A DNA stretch of 64,000 nucleotides, from NCBI GenBank assembly GCA_030220185.1, contig JASPKZ010003415.1, forward strand, positions 512,501 to 576,500. Reading direction: 5' to 3'. The number at the start of each line of letters is the position of its first letter. Positions within the stretch are counted from its first letter, which is position 1. The notes below the pieces were generated by a model, which worked only from the letters and a program-made list of their open reading frames with translations, searched no databases and was not told the origin of the DNA. Below, piece by piece: positions 23,490 through 35,504 of the stretch. Source of the DNA: Diploptera punctata (lineage: Eukaryota; Arthropoda; Insecta; Blattodea; Blaberidae). The position numbers and the translations under genes were made by a program.

Positions 23490-24080
23490 ATTAATATATT
23501 GGTTAAGAGCTAAATCCTTATCGGTGCAATGGTAAGGTGTGAATATATTTTGATATATAGGTACATAACATAAATTCTTATTACTTTCTCCACTATCCCA
23601 GATTCTTATATCCATAATTTTTGTGTCATGTTTTTTTTTCAATATTCTATCTTTGAAAGTTTTCAAACACGAGACGATATGTAGGCAGTAATGAGAGAGA
23701 AAAAGTGCTAGCTTGAACTCTTCGCTTCAAGCAAAAACCCATAATGATCCATGAAAATACAAAATGTTCTTTATACTCAATACACATACCAAGTCCTCTA
23801 AAAAAAACCTTTCATTCAAGAAGATTTTTCTCTTCATCCATTTTTCTTACTTCCTTTCTTTTTCTCATTCTATCAAGGCAAACAACAAAAGAACGTCATT
23901 TTGAAACATCAGTTCTGATCATCTATTTCCATAATCATAAAGGAATCTTTTTTAAGCTGGAAGCAATACCAGTCGACGAGAATATATATGAACGTTACAT
24001 GCGGAATTAGCAGGTGTTCCTTCAGATTTCTATATACCTTTCATAGTTGCACATTCAAGATAAATAGCCAAAGAATCCAT
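23490..24080. other. AT-rich, no gene recognised
   Basis: An 88-codon ORF at 23744-24010 has no recognisable motif. Confidence 0.35.
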
Positions 24081-24084
24081 CATT

Positions 24085-24240
24085 ATTAAAATATAAAATT
24101 ATGAAATATTTACCTAAAAGATCCGTCTTCTCAACTGTATTAGTTATTTATCTGTAACGCTTTTAGGTAAATATTTCATAATTTTATATTTTAATTTTGA
24201 ATAATACCTCAACGGAACTTCATCATGGATGTTATTAATG
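24085..24240. mobile_element. Foldback element G, short deletion form
   Basis: Arms AAAATATAAAATTATGAAAT and its complement form a hairpin at 24088-24195. The flank ATACCTCAACGGAAC with CATCATG is shared with the larger element at 48345-48790, so this is a deletion derivative. Confidence 0.7.
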
Positions 24241-24610
24241 TCGTACATCATTATACAGCGAAAAATGAAAGAAAAATTGATATTAATTACAATATTATAT
24301 GTATTCGTAAAAATAATTAAAGTCGTTTTTCCTCGTGACTGTCACTGAAGAAATATTCTATATTTGGGCGTATTTTTAATAGTAATATAACATTCTAATA
24401 TTGTATTTTAAGAACTACTGAATCAACTGATACATTGGTCTTAACAATATAATAGAACATTAATAGTATGACAGCTTCCGCATTTTCGATTTTTTAAATA
24501 CTTTTTTTTATGGTATGGCTCTATCTTTCATATTAATGGTGACAATGTAGACAGTAAGAAGAAAAATCTTAACTTTCATATTAATTACATTATGTAGAAA
24601 TCAGGTATAT
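24241..24610. other. AT-rich, nothing recognised
   Basis: No feature seen. Confidence 0.3.
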
Positions 24611-24631
24611 TAAAATTACATATTTTACTTA

Positions 24632-25071
24632 CTTACTTACTCACTGGCACTATCGAACCCGTAGGTTCATGGCCGCGCGTACATAAGCTCTCCATACATC
24701 CCTATCCTGAGCTAATGCTTTCCAATCATTTCCTGTATAATCTACTTCCCTCAAATCATAGTTAATGTTGTTCTCCCACCTCATTCTTGGTCTACCAACT
24801 GGGCGTTTTCCTTCTGGCTTTCCTACAAGAAGTTTCCATGCACGTCTTTCATTCCCCATACGCGCAACATGTCCTGCCCATCGCAGTCTACGGGACTTAA
24901 CTGTTCTTATTATATCTGGCTTCCTATAAAGACCATGTAGTTCATTGTTATGTAGTCTTCTCCATTCACCTGTCCGTTCATCTCTCTTTGGTCCAAAAAT
25001 TTTCCTAAGAACTTTATTCTCAAATACTCGTAATCTCCTTTCCTCCCTTAAAGTAAGAGTCCATGTTTCGC
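24632..25071 (-). mobile_element. LINE-B, 5' truncated, exact 20-bp target duplication
   Basis: The tail is on the left (TTACTTACTTACTCACTGG), the RT-distal coding part on the right. It encodes MGNERRAWKLLVGKPEGK to MNLRVR without a stop, plus the preceding segment in a second frame. The 20-bp repeat AAAATTACATATTTTACTTA occurs identically at 24612-24631 and 25072-25091, direct evidence of recent target-primed insertion. Confidence 0.95.
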
Positions 25072-25094
25072 AAAATTACATATTTTACTTATTA

Positions 25095-25195
25095 TATATA
25101 TATATATGTAATGGATATCACGCTGAGGTACAGACTCAGAGATCCGGGTTCGAATCCCGTCCAGGCATTTATTTTTCTTATCATACCATATATAT

Positions 25196-25200
<5 letters not shown>
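25095..25200 (+). mobile_element. SINE4 tRNA-like element
   Basis: The tRNA-like body has an anticodon-arm stem CTGAG/CTCAG around loop GTACAGA and a T-arm with B box GGTTCGAATCC. The trailer ATTTATTTTTCTTATCATAC then runs into (TA)n and (TG)n. The first few tRNA bases are replaced by a TA run. Copies on the other strand lie at 43.5 and 43.8 kb. Confidence 0.75.

Positions 25201-25279
<79 letters not shown>
25201..25279. repeat. (TG)n microsatellite
   Basis: A pure GT dinucleotide tract follows the SINE4 tail. It explains the poly-Cys/Val and His/Thr ORFs here. Confidence 0.97.
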
Positions 25280-25289
25280 GTAAGGAGAA

Positions 25290-25530
25290 AAGTGCGCTCA
25301 AGTTGAGCATTAGTTCTGAGTTTTGTTTTTTTCTGTAGTCTGTTATCGATTTGTGTTCTATTTGTACACGTCAAAATATAGTATTTTCTACACCTTTCTC
25401 CGCATACCAGGCATTTGCAGTCTTCTGCCGGCTCGTGGAATTGCTTGTTCGCACACATTTTATGGTGAAAACCGTGTATTGCGAGCCTTGTAATGACGTG
25501 TCTCTGGTTATTTTACCCATTAACTGGACT
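25290..25530 (-). pseudogene. LINE C-terminal knuckle fragment
   Basis: The minus strand reads RHVITRLAIHGFHHKMCANK, then CKCLVCGERCRKYYILTC. This resembles the CxxCGE..EHYILTC knuckle that follows RNase H or RT in I/R1/jockey-type LINEs, with the usual His replaced by Tyr. It is a short remnant; the family is not certain. Confidence 0.5.
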
Positions 25531-25659
25531 ATCATAATAATAATTAAACCTGTAGCGGCTAAGTAAGCATTTGATTGAAACCAATTTCCTAGAATCATTT
25601 CTTCATTGTTCGTTAAATTGAGTTTTTCTGTATTATCAAGATTCGTTGTCATTTCTCTG

Positions 25660-25676
25660 AAATATTATTATTGTTA

Positions 25677-25737
<61 letters not shown>

Positions 25738-25740
25738 GAA
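25660..25740. repeat. (TTA)n microsatellite
   Basis: Long ATT run with some TTG units, followed by AGT repeats at 25741-25770. Confidence 0.95.
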
Positions 25741-25989
25741 TAGTACTAGTAGTAGCAGTAGTAGTAGTATTTTATGCTGAAGTTAATAGAGGAAATTATT
25801 TTTGCTAGAAATTAGGACAGTATATTCCTTGTGTAGAAATTGTATCACCATCTTTGTTGTTAATACTATTATTTAATGTTAACTTTATTTGTAGGGGGAA
25901 ATAGGACTGGATATGAAATGTCGCTTGGTGGCACTCATGTAGTTTATTATTTGCCCTCATATAGCTTCTAATATTGATTTATCACAAGT

Positions 25990-26750
25990 ACGGCGTAATG
26001 CCACGAGTGATTTCAAATTATCGATAAATTCACGACTCACGAAGTGAGGAGTGAATATATCTAGATAATTTGGAAATCAAGATTGGTTTTTGTTAGGACT
26101 ATTTAACGAATAAAATTCATCTGTTTACTCACAAATCATTGTTTAAATATAGTTATTTAAAAATATGTATATATTTAATGTAAACGGCAATGTCCGAAAA
26201 CAAGTGAGAAACGTTATGTTTCACTTGTTTATCGCTGCAACCAGATCATATTATTAATTGTCAAAGGATCGCAATATTGTAAGAATGCGCTCTAGTGGAG
26301 AATAAATGAAACATCAATCTGTATATTAATTAATTTCTGATGTACTATGATGTAAATATGTCAATTATATTTTTCTGAAATGTTATTACCTGGGAAAAAT
26401 ACCTTTAAGAAAGTGCAAACAGTGGTTTCTTTTTTCTTTTGTGGTATAATGAATTGCTACAAATGTTTTATATTATCTCCCGCAACCACGATAAGGTTAC
26501 ATTCGTGCACTATATATATACAATCTGGTAGCCACATGTAGTTACTCCAAAATAATGATAATAACCTATTCAGAATGTTAAATAGGAGGGGCTTAATTTT
26601 ACAGTGATAAAATTAAACTGATAAAATCGAGGTAAAAAATGACTGATTGGTTGTAAATATAAAATCATTGAAATGTGATTGGATATTGCCTCCCATTTGG
26701 GGCATGAGATATATAGTCAATTTTAATACACGAGGAATTTGTAAGCTTCT
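25990..26750 (+). repeat. HT interspersed repeat, copy 2
   Basis: It starts with the family hairpin: GATTTCAAATTATCGATAAA pairs with the TTTATC-like arm ending ATAATTTGGAAATC around the central CACGAAGTG loop. The roughly 650-bp body then matches copies 1 and 3. The right end is near GGGGCATGAG. No ORF and no clear target duplication. Confidence 0.75.
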
Positions 26751-26759
26751 GTTTTAATA

Positions 26760-27170
26760 TCACGGTATTAGGAATTCACTATCACCATTTAGTAGCCATA
26801 TTACATATTTAGGAATCATTGTCTTGGAGAAAATGAAATGAATCATTTGGGGACATCTATACATCAATTTGGAGTGAATTCGATAAATAATCTCGTGCAA
26901 GGTTAATTACCATGTTCCTATATTCATAATTGTAACAATTATAATTAGATAATTATCTAAAATTTTTACATTTTCACAAAAAATGTAAAAAATTAAGCAC
27001 GAAATTAGGCAAACTTACCCTACTAATTTAATATTACATAGTATGTATTATATATTTTGAGTTTTTTGTTACACATTTATGTACTTTTTTTGGAAAATAC
27101 TATACAAAATTCCGGATTCTAAAGATAACTACCGGCTATAGACCTGATACGTTGATTGTATATCACCCCT
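26760..27170. other. AT-rich, nothing recognised
   Basis: No feature seen. Confidence 0.3.
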
Positions 27171-27177
27171 AAACTCT

Positions 27178-27440
27178 ATCGGTACACTAGTGGTTGCCAT
27201 GCTCACTTCTGGTTCGAAGCTCGAAGGTTCAAATCTGGTCGGGATGATGGCTTGTTCAGGACCAAAAACCTGAGTATGAGTACTTTCAAAGAGAAACTAA
27301 AGCCGCATTTCCGATTTCGCATATTTATGGGGCGTATACGAATTTCAAGCCTGAAATAAGAAGTCTCTGACAAAAAATTGTGAACCGTTGTTTCTTTGGA
27401 GGGTTGGTAAAAAAACACCACCGTTGTAAAAAAAAACCCC
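27178..27440 (+). mobile_element. SINE1-related element, old
   Basis: The head TCGGTACACTAGTGGTTGCC and B box GGTTCAAATCTGG match SINE1. The body keeps TTTCAAGCCTGAAATAAGA and related pieces but is strongly diverged. Confidence 0.7.
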
Positions 27441-27718
27441 ATACTCACAATCCTAATTGTAAATACAGCCGAACAGTTACAAGCATATAGATGACATGAA
27501 AATGTGCAGAAAAGTCACCAAACCGAATTCCAGGAATGGTATACAACTACAAATACACGGAACGACGCAACAACATTATTTGGTTCGCATAAACTTTCAG
27601 TGATATTTCAGTAACAGCTTTACAGTTTAATTTATCAAACAATTATTTCCAGTCACTAATAATTTCACTTCGCGCAATTTCTTCTTACATCTCTTCACTG
27701 TCTCGCTGTATAACCACT

Positions 27719-27885
27719 ACTGACTTCCAACTCTGGCAATGCTTATATGTCCCAAGGCAGAAACTTTCCCGTCTAGTCGTCCAGAGTTTTATAGTTTGGA
27801 AGCTTCGGGAATCGAAGCTTCTGGACGCGGAGGGTAGATGTCTAGAGAACCTTCCGGAATAGAAGGCTAGACGCATCGAACATTC
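27719..27885 (-). promoter_or_regulatory. Heat-shock-type promoter-like block: HSE arrays, TATA and initiator
   Basis: Three groups of GAA/TTC pentamers keep 5-bp phase: 799-821 (GAA, TTC, GAA, GAA, TTC at 27799, 804, 809, 814, 819), 27847-27864 (GAA, TTC, GAA, GAA) and 27878-27885 (GAA, TTC). This is the nGAAnnTTCnnGAAn layout bound by heat shock factor trimers. On the minus strand a TATA-like CATATAAGC lies at 27741-27749 and an insect initiator TCAGT at 27719-27723, about 26 bp downstream. That order matches hsp genes. No HSP reading frame follows on the minus strand; about 270 bp later a SINE1 relic begins. It may drive a noncoding RNA, or be a promoter left from a lost gene. Confidence 0.55.
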
Positions 27886-27899
27886 TGCGCTGGTCTTTC

Positions 27900-29270
27900 A
27901 ACTCGCGAGTCAACAACTCACGGATCTATTTCCACCAATGAGAGGCCACTACTCTAGCTGTCACCCGAGAAATTCAAACGATGCTATTAAAATGTATTAC
28001 AATCATTTTGTGGTCTAAAAGCTGGATGCGTGATTTATGCGAGGTACGTTTCAGAGACCGGCTATGTATTGGATATGCTTTACAAGTAAATAGTTTTCTA
28101 GTATCGAAAAAAAAAATTGTGGTTAAAACTGGTATGTATCACATTTTATTTATTTGTTGTGAGTCAAATCCCTCGTATATACGTACGTGTCCAAGACCAG
28201 CATTATCTTTGCACCTTCAGTCAAAGAACATTTTCTTTATATATTGCAGCAGGCTTGAGTAGGCACGAGGATCTCTTCAGGGCGTGTTTTAGATTAAGCT
28301 TATTTCTGGGTTCTACTGGTGTGAAGGACAAGGCATTCGATAATCAGTAACAATGAGTTGTGTAATTAAATAAAAAGGGTTTATTTTGTTAACCTCTTAT
28401 GAACAACACAATATACAACAATAATATCTTGTAGACTACTTGAGCAAATCTAAGACTTCCCTAGTATATTTTACGTATGGTAGATTGATTCACACTTTTA
28501 GGTAATAATATGGGATCAACAGGCTCCTCTGAATACTCGTAATATGATAAACTAGCCCACTCCGTTTTCGTAAGGGAGCTGCTGGCTCCTCTCTGTATGT
28601 ACTCGTATGGGAGCTACTGGCCCCACTCTGTTAACAATAAAATTTCTTGGTCTTTTATATTCATTTCCCAAGGAAGTTTTAAAGTTGGTTCAAGTATTCC
28701 TTTTAACAAAATGTATTGTTTTGCAAATCTGACCATATTCAACACGTCAATCAAATTTACACTTTTATAATAAACATCAGTTTCCATTCGCTAGGTACAT
28801 ATACCTGCCAACCCTTGAGTTACAGTTAACCACTGTATAACAACAGCTTATTGTGTGGTCCCAAATACAATTTAATTCTAGGAAGTACCCCTGCTGCAAT
28901 ATTGTGCATGGCTTTTGAAAAACATAGCATTCAGAGAAATTATTAAGCGCCACGAATCGCGGCTATTAGTAGCACAAAACACAAAACATAATAAGCATTC
29001 TTCGTACGGATGCCAAGTTATGGCCTCCCATCACTGTAGCAGGTAGTAGACGTAATGCTTGCTATAAGATGTTAAAATTTACTAATGGAAATTCCACATT
29101 GCCTAAACTAAGTCTGATAGTAAAATACGGGGCTATACTATGCCACCCTGCAACCTGTGAATATTCGATCGCAGAACAAGTGACTACAAGCGTCATGTTG
29201 GCCAATGTGATAACATACGTTCACTTGTATTTCAATATTGCCAACATGTTTATTCACGTATAAGGGGATT
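27900..29270. other. No gene recognised
   Basis: ORFs of 60-93 codons at 27981-28350 and 29069-29263 lack known motifs. A CCAAT motif lies at about 27938, just beyond the HSE block. Confidence 0.35.
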
Positions 29271-29284
29271 CTAACCCCTGAGTT

Positions 29285-29395
29285 CATCTATATTAGTGTG
29301 CAAGTTAGGGTGAGAAAATGGGCAAGTTAGTGTTAGATGGGCAAGTTAGTGTTAGTTTGGGCAAGTTAGGGTAGAAAATTGGAGAGTTAGTACAC
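29285..29395. repeat. Short imperfect tandem repeat
   Basis: GGGCAAGTTAGTGTTAG-like units are repeated about four times with point changes. Confidence 0.6.
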
Positions 29396-29399
29396 CAAT

Positions 29400-31606
29400 T
29401 TAGTTTAACGTCCACTTATTATCTATGTCAACGGAGTTGATAGAAGGAACGTAATTTTACTACCCCCAGGGGTGCATACAATAACTAGGCCAAAGCTAGG
29501 AATGTGGCTGTTACCAGTTATAAACCAACTCCCCCAAAGTGTGTGAAAACCAGAAAATAAAATGTTATAATTTATCCTTTTTACAGAGAATTTTTGTAAA
29601 AAATGTGATTATAGTTTTTAATTCCTGACTTATTTTGTCATACTTTGAATTTATATTAAAGTTTCTATAACTAATATAATACAAAACACACAGTTTTAGT
29701 ATGATAATTTGCGGGGTGGCAGACCGGCGGGAGGGCCATCTATTGTTAATAGTGTAGTTCAGTACTGACATTGTATTGACAGCACAAAAAACATTTGTCT
29801 TTCTCAGTAGACTGTTCTTAGTTCTAGCAGTGTGGTGGATTTTAGAATTGTCTTGAAAATTCAGTTAATACATAATTTATTTAGTAGAATTAAGTGTTTA
29901 GTTAGCGTTTAATAGATTGTTTTTATACATTTTTTAAAAAATATTTAGATAATTATTATTTTTAGTAATACTTAGTGCTTAGTTATTGTGTGATAGATAT
30001 AAGGAAAACACAGTTAAACGTTTGAGTGTATATATATATAGTTTCGGTATACATTTGAACATAATTTAGACACAGTAGACGCTGGGATTTAAATATGCAT
30101 ACAAAGGAGATGTTAAACAAGTAGAAACAAAAAAAAGTATATATAGGTATAAGTTTTAAAAATAACTATTATATATTATATTACTATTATAAATTTTCGA
30201 ATTGTTCAGTAAATAATCCAATATAATTTTATTTTCATAACATAATTTAGAAGGTACTGATATATTTGTGACAGAGAGTAGTACCTTCCCCTTTACTAGC
30301 TGTCTGTACCTGCTAGTGGAGTGAGTGAAGGGAGGATCTCTATCAACTGGTTTGAAATAGAGAATAGTTGCTAGCGAGTTTGTGTGTTAATTTGGCTACA
30401 CTGTCTGAGCAATGACTAATACATATTTCACACTGTAACTAAGGAGATTTTAGGTTAGTTTGAGCTCAAATTTTCACTTCATTTTGAGGCATTTATAACA
30501 TTTTTTTTTCATTTTTCTGGGATAAAAATTAATATATTTATTTATTTCTACCAGATAATTATTCATATACCCAAACTGTGTTTTTTCCGTTTTTATTTAT
30601 ATTTATGTAGGTGGCACGATAGCATAGAATCCCTAAGAATACGTTCACTTGAAAACTGGAGAAAAAAATTGTACATGCATAGAATGTACGAGGATTTTTT
30701 AAAGTTAAACTTACCCCAGAACCTTACGCTCTAATAAAGTTAAAGAGGCTACACCCACTAAAACACAGACTAATAAAATTAAACTAATAAATATTATAAA
30801 TAATTAAAAACTCCCGATACGTCTATTATGATATAACATGAACTACGCGAGTAAGTACAACATTACCTTGAGCTCAAGAAATTAATAATAAACAAAAATA
30901 TGATTTTACTTTTAATAATAATTATTATAAAATAATATATAATTATTATAAAATAATTATATAATAAATTATTATTATTAAAAATTATTAGTAGAATTAT
31001 TCAACTTTAGGACTGAAGGAACTTAATAGTTGTGTTACAGAATTCAAGATACTTATTTTCGTATGATATCGTAAATTGAGATTAAGCCTACAATTTCTGA
31101 GTGCTCTTTAGCGTTTTATACCTTAACCATAAAAGATTATAAAAAACTTCTTTTATGAACTGCGTCTAATCTTTAAGATCAAGGAATTTGAATTTATAGA
31201 TATTAAGCTTCAATAAATGCGGGCTTTCACAATCCCTTTTGTGATAAAGTAGAAAAGAAATGGCAAAGATTAGAGGAAAAAAAGAAAGATTAAGGATATG
31301 TGGAAAATGTAGAAGACTAAGGCTCCAATGAAACGAGGTTTCACTGACTCCATGTCGCAAGGTAAGATGAAGGTAATCAGCGTAGAGCAAAATGAGGCAG
31401 TAAAAGCACGGGTCGTTACTCGCTACCAGGAGGTCAATCAACGCGGGAACAACCTATCACCAACTTTCTTTTAACACTTTTCTACAAAAGTGAACTATAC
31501 TGGGTGTTAATAAAGTATGGAGGAAACGCTCAGCCTCAATTCGGACGAAGAAAATAAACAATTAATGTCCGAAAAATGTTTTAAAAAATCTAGTGTAATC
31601 ATACTT
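29400..31606. other. AT-rich region, no gene or known repeat
   Basis: This 2.2-kb stretch has no ORF above 91 codons and no motif. AT palindromic runs lie at 30900-30990. It is the longest part of the window without a recognised element. Confidence 0.4.
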
Positions 31607-31614
31607 TATAATAC

Positions 31615-31813
31615 TTACTTACTTACTCAGTGGCACTATCGAACCCGTTGGTTCATGGCCGCACGGACATAAGCTCTCCATACATCCCTATCCTGAGCTA
31701 ATGCTTTCCAATCATTCCCTGTATAATCTACTTCCCTCAAATCATAGTTAATGTTATTCTCCCACCTCATTCTTGGTCTACCAACTGGGCGTTTTCCCTC
31801 TGGCTTTCCTACA
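31615..31813 (-). mobile_element. LINE-B 3' end, young, 8-bp duplication
   Basis: GTAA-type tail on the left (plus strand CTTACTTACTCAGTGGC), then the last 60 codons on the minus strand. TATAATAC occurs at 31607-31614 and 31814-31821. Confidence 0.88.
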
Positions 31814-31936
31814 TATAATACGCAACAAAACGTTTACTTTAATGGGAAATATTCTAAATTTAAATTGTTTAAACGCGGTGTTCCTCAATTATCTGACTTT
31901 GATCCGATGCGTTTCATTATATAGACTGTATCAAGT

Positions 31937-32000
31937 CTATTATTATTATTATTATTATTATCATCATCATCATCATCAATTATCATCATCATCAGCATCA

Positions 32001-32058
<58 letters not shown>

Positions 32059-32063
32059 TATTA
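31937..32063. repeat. (TTA)n and (TCA)n microsatellite
   Basis: Two TTA tracts flank a TCA-rich centre. Confidence 0.9.
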
Positions 32064-32065
32064 GA

Positions 32066-32467
32066 TCGGCCGCGGTGGACTAGTGGTTATGCTCCTTGCC
32101 TCTGGTCCCGCATTTCGCGGGTTCAAACCCGGCCGGGGTCGATGGATTTTTTAGGATGGAAAAATCCAAGGTGCAAGTCCTCCGGGAGGGACTTTAAGCC
32201 GTGGGTCCCGAGTCTGAAGATTTTCAGGCTCGTAAAAGATCCTTAAGCCTGAATGAAAAGGCCTCTAAGCAAAATTTACCGAATTTTCCCGTCCTAGTAC
32301 TACCTTGGTTTCCTAGATGTCAGTATGAGGCGGAACGCTGACCACGGACCACTCAAATGACATCTATACGAAAACAAGTGTAACTAAATTAGTATGGTTC
32401 AAATTCTTCCCTCTAGGTGAAGAGCGTCTAAATCTCTGTTAAGGGAAAACATGGACATACAAGAAGA
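32066..32467 (+). mobile_element. SINE1, full length
   Basis: The head TCGGCCGCGGTGGACTAGTG has B box GGTTCAAACCC. The body is nearly the same as 44381-44788. Both ends lie in TTA tracts, so no target duplication can be read. Confidence 0.92.

Positions 32468-32535
<68 letters not shown>
32468..32535. repeat. (TTA)n microsatellite
   Basis: SINE1 tail-associated tract. Confidence 0.95.
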
Positions 32536-32554
32536 AGTCGTCATAATAACATCA

Positions 32555-32895
32555 TGCCAACAGAATAACTGCAGTTGAAATGGATTTTTGGAGAAGAGCT
32601 GCCAGAAAATATCGACTGGAAAGAAATAGAAATAATATATTAGAAAATGTATGAATACAGAAAAAACTATAATAAATGAGATTGAACTCAAAAGGCTGAA
32701 ATGGTGTGGACACGTAAGAAAAGTGCAGAATGGAAGACTACCACATGCCGTCTTGAAAGAAGTAGCAAAAAAGGAAGACCAAGAACAGCCTGGAAGAATA
32801 ACATTCAGAATTCAATGAGGAAATTTGGTGTAACGGATGAACACACAGAGGACAGAGAACGATTGCGAACTTTAATTAAGGAAAATTTGTGAAAG
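32555..32895 (+). mobile_element. LINE C-terminal fragment
   Basis: Across two frames it reads MDFWRRAARKYRLERNRNNI, then ELKRLKWCGHVRK, ERSSKKGRPRTAWKNNI and MRKFGVTDEHTEDRERLRTL. This is a typical non-LTR ORF2 tail. Confidence 0.7.
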
Positions 32896-33092
32896 TTTGA
32901 TACAATGTGATAGTTTATAAGTCCGTAGTCATTTATGTATATTTTTAAAAACTCATGTTAATTATTAAGATTGGTTGGAGAAACCCCTCAATGATGAGGA
33001 AAATTCTCAAAATAAATGAAGAAATTATTATTATTATTATTATTATTATCATCATCATCATTATAAGAAGAAGAAGAAGATTATTAGAATGA
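32896..33092. other. Short spacer with TTA, TCA and GAA runs
   Basis: No gene. Simple repeats lie at 33027-33085. Confidence 0.5.
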
Positions 33093-33094
33093 GT

Positions 33095-33660
33095 ATATTA
33101 GAGGATATGAAGAATCTCTGTATTTGGGAGTGAAAATATATAGAGAATATGCAAGAAAGTGACATTAAGAACAGAATAAATGAAGATAGATCAATAAGAG
33201 TAATGATAAATGGAGTCCTATGGAACAGACATGTAACCAGGAAAATAAGTTACAAATATATAATTCAATAGTGAGAAGTACTGTCACATATGGAGCTGAA
33301 GTATGATATTCAACAAAAACTTATGTCGATGGAAATGAATTTTTTGAGGACAGCAACAAGATGTTCAAAATTGGGGGAAAAAAAATAAATAAAGTCATAC
33401 GAGAAAAAAAATGCAATAGTAGATTATACAAGATATAAGCAATTGGATTGGTATGGGCATGTACGACGAATCCAAGACCCAGCAAATCACTGGAATGGTG
33501 TACACCTGGAAGAAGAAAGAAAGGAAGACCTCGAAACTCGTGGATGCAAGAAATAACTGGTATGAAAAAAAAGGGATTGAAGGATATCGAGTGGATTGAT
33601 AGGGACGAATTGAGAAGGAAATTAAAGGTTTTGGCACAGAAATATGTGTAAAGATTCAAA
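33095..33660 (+). pseudogene. LINE-D C-terminal region
   Basis: It starts with palm/thumb remnants (YNSIVRSTVTYGAEV). The last 67 codons are open: VWACTTNPRPSKSLEWCTPG, then RRKKGRPRNSWMQEITGMKK and IEWIDRDELRRKLK. It is the best preserved LINE-D end in the window. Confidence 0.75.
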
Positions 33661-33734
33661 ATCTGTAGATACATAACATTATCATTATTATTGCTATTAT
33701 TATTAAAAATTAATATAAATAAAACACAATGTCT

Positions 33735-34195
33735 AACAATCATTATCCATTAACAATATCTTACAGGAATGAATGACATTAAACATGTCAAGAAATTTAG
33801 ATATCTAGGATCAATCTTAGAAGAAGAAGATTCATCAGAATTAGAAACAGAAAAATAAAAGCAGATGAACGGAGAATAATTGGCATGTTGAACTAAGTGT
33901 TATGGAGTAAAAACAACATTTATGAAACAAAGGAATATACATAAGGCCATTGAAGAAACTGTCAAGATATACGGATCACAGACACGGACAATCAAATGGT
34001 ACCAAACTAATAGGATATTTAGAGTAAGAGATGGAATACTGGAGAACATCTTCGAGGAAGTCCAGATTAGAAGAAAATAAAAACGTTGAATTTAGGAAAA
34101 TTATGAAAGTTGAAAGAAATGTACTACAGACAATTGAGAAGAGAGGCGATTAAGATTGTATGGACAATTCAAGAGGATGAAATCTAATAGAATCA
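33735..34195 (+). mobile_element. LINE RT C-terminal fragment, decayed
   Basis: It reads NDIKHVKKFRYLGSILEEED (the FxYLG motif after RT), then a broken thumb with ETVKIYGSQT. No intact frame. Confidence 0.6.
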
Positions 34196-34231
34196 CTAAT
34201 ACCACCTTGGAGTGGAAAATATATAGGATAA

Positions 34232-34530
34232 GAATCAGCGTTCCTGACTACTGATCATGAAGTCCCGGGTTCGATTCCCGGTCAAACCATAGGAATTTTT
34301 CCTTAAAGGGAATTATTCCTGTGGTTGCCCATGGTCTGGAATTTAGGTTAAGTATAGGTTAAGAACTCTTCTAGCACTTCATTATCGTCTATCACCCATC
34401 GTATCATCGGGGTAACGTAACTCCACCTTCTGAGGCGCCCCAACTTCAGAAGTGGGTTACAATTAAGCCAATGCCAGGAGAGAACACCAGAAATGTCGAA
34501 ATGACAATCTGGGGCATTGGAAAAAAAAAA
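34232..34530 (+). mobile_element. SINE3 (tRNA-like head, partial)
   Basis: The head, with B box GGTTCGATTCCC, lacks its first bases. The body includes CCATGGTCTGGAATTTAGG and ends near GACAATCTGGGGCATTGG followed by an A-rich run. With the next entry it forms a block that recurs at 37856-38480. Confidence 0.88.
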
Positions 34531-34559
34531 GTTTGTTATAATAGTAAGTAATAATAATA

Positions 34560-34790
34560 AAAATAATAATAATATTTTATTTATTCTGTCACAGTTAAGG
34601 TCATAAGGACATCTCTTCCACTCAACCAGCACAAATACAAATAAATATTTGACAAATATAGATATACACTATACCAATTATAAAAAGTTAATGATGCATT
34701 AAATGTAGCAATGTAAATTTCATGTACAAATCAACATTTTATACGATAATAACAATAAAAATACGATGAAAGTAATAATAATATAATAAT
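34560..34790 (-). mobile_element. LINE-C 3' end
   Basis: The minus-strand terminus GACCTTAACTGTGACAGAA is followed by an ATT-type tail (AAT run on plus at 34545-34572). It matches 38255-38480 and 3707-3900. Confidence 0.7.
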
Positions 34791-34889
34791 GATGAGTCAA
34801 TATCTGGTCTTGAGAATGACAGCTTGGCTGTGGAAACTTGTTGACCTTTTTAAACATTAATTGGTGAAATGGGCATATTGACTGTATAT

Positions 34890-35062
34890 ATATTTTAATA
34901 GGATAAGAAGAAAGGGAAGACCTAAAGAAGGTTGGACGGACGGTGCGAAAAGAAGCATGAGTGAACTGGGACTCACTTATGATGAGGATGTTCAAGACCG
35001 CTACAACTGGAGAAGCAGAATTTCTTGAGGATGACAGAAAACCATTGTAATGTGAAATCATT
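34890..35062 (+). mobile_element. LINE C-terminal fragment
   Basis: Reads RRKGRPKEGWTDGAKRSMSE, then YDEDVQDRYNWRSRIS and a stop. A short non-LTR tail. Confidence 0.6.
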
Positions 35063-35084
35063 TTTAAATAAAAATAATGATTAT

Positions 35085-35500
35085 TATTTTACATACTGTT
35101 AGAACTGGAGTTGTTTCTCTCTTCACAATTTTCATTTCCTTCTGTGTAAGCAGTCATTTTCATCGAGTCTCCTTCCATTCATGGCTTCTTGGATATCATT
35201 CTCCTTATAGCGTTTATATCTACCTGGTGGAATCCATTTTTTTATTGACCATTTTGTGTTGTATATCCTATCTGTGTGCCCATAGCACTTTAAATGTCGC
35301 TTGTGATTTTATCAATGATGTCTTTATTTTCTCCGATAGATGCTCTCATTTGTATGTTTGATTTTATTATCCTGTTTTTTTTAGATCTTCTTAAAAAAAC
35401 CAATCTCGGCTGCCAGAAGTTTATTTCTTAATTTCTGTTTTACACTTCACATTTCAACTCTACACAGTCCTACTACAATACTTACGAAAATACTTCCGGG
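35085..35500 (-). mobile_element. LINE C-terminal fragment
   Basis: The minus strand reads LKCYGHTDRIYNTKWSIKKW then IPPGRYKRYKENDIQEAMNG. Frames are otherwise broken. It lies tail-to-tail with the previous fragment. Confidence 0.6.
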
Positions 35501-35504
35501 CATG

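Noticed and set aside
25063..25458. Poly-Cys/Val and His/Thr ORFs across the (TG)n tract
   Set aside because: Simple-repeat artefacts; only the far end of one minus frame has LINE-like content.
29400..31606. Hidden gene in the 2.2-kb blank region
   Set aside because: No frame above 91 codons, no splice-and-coding pattern and no repeats recognised.
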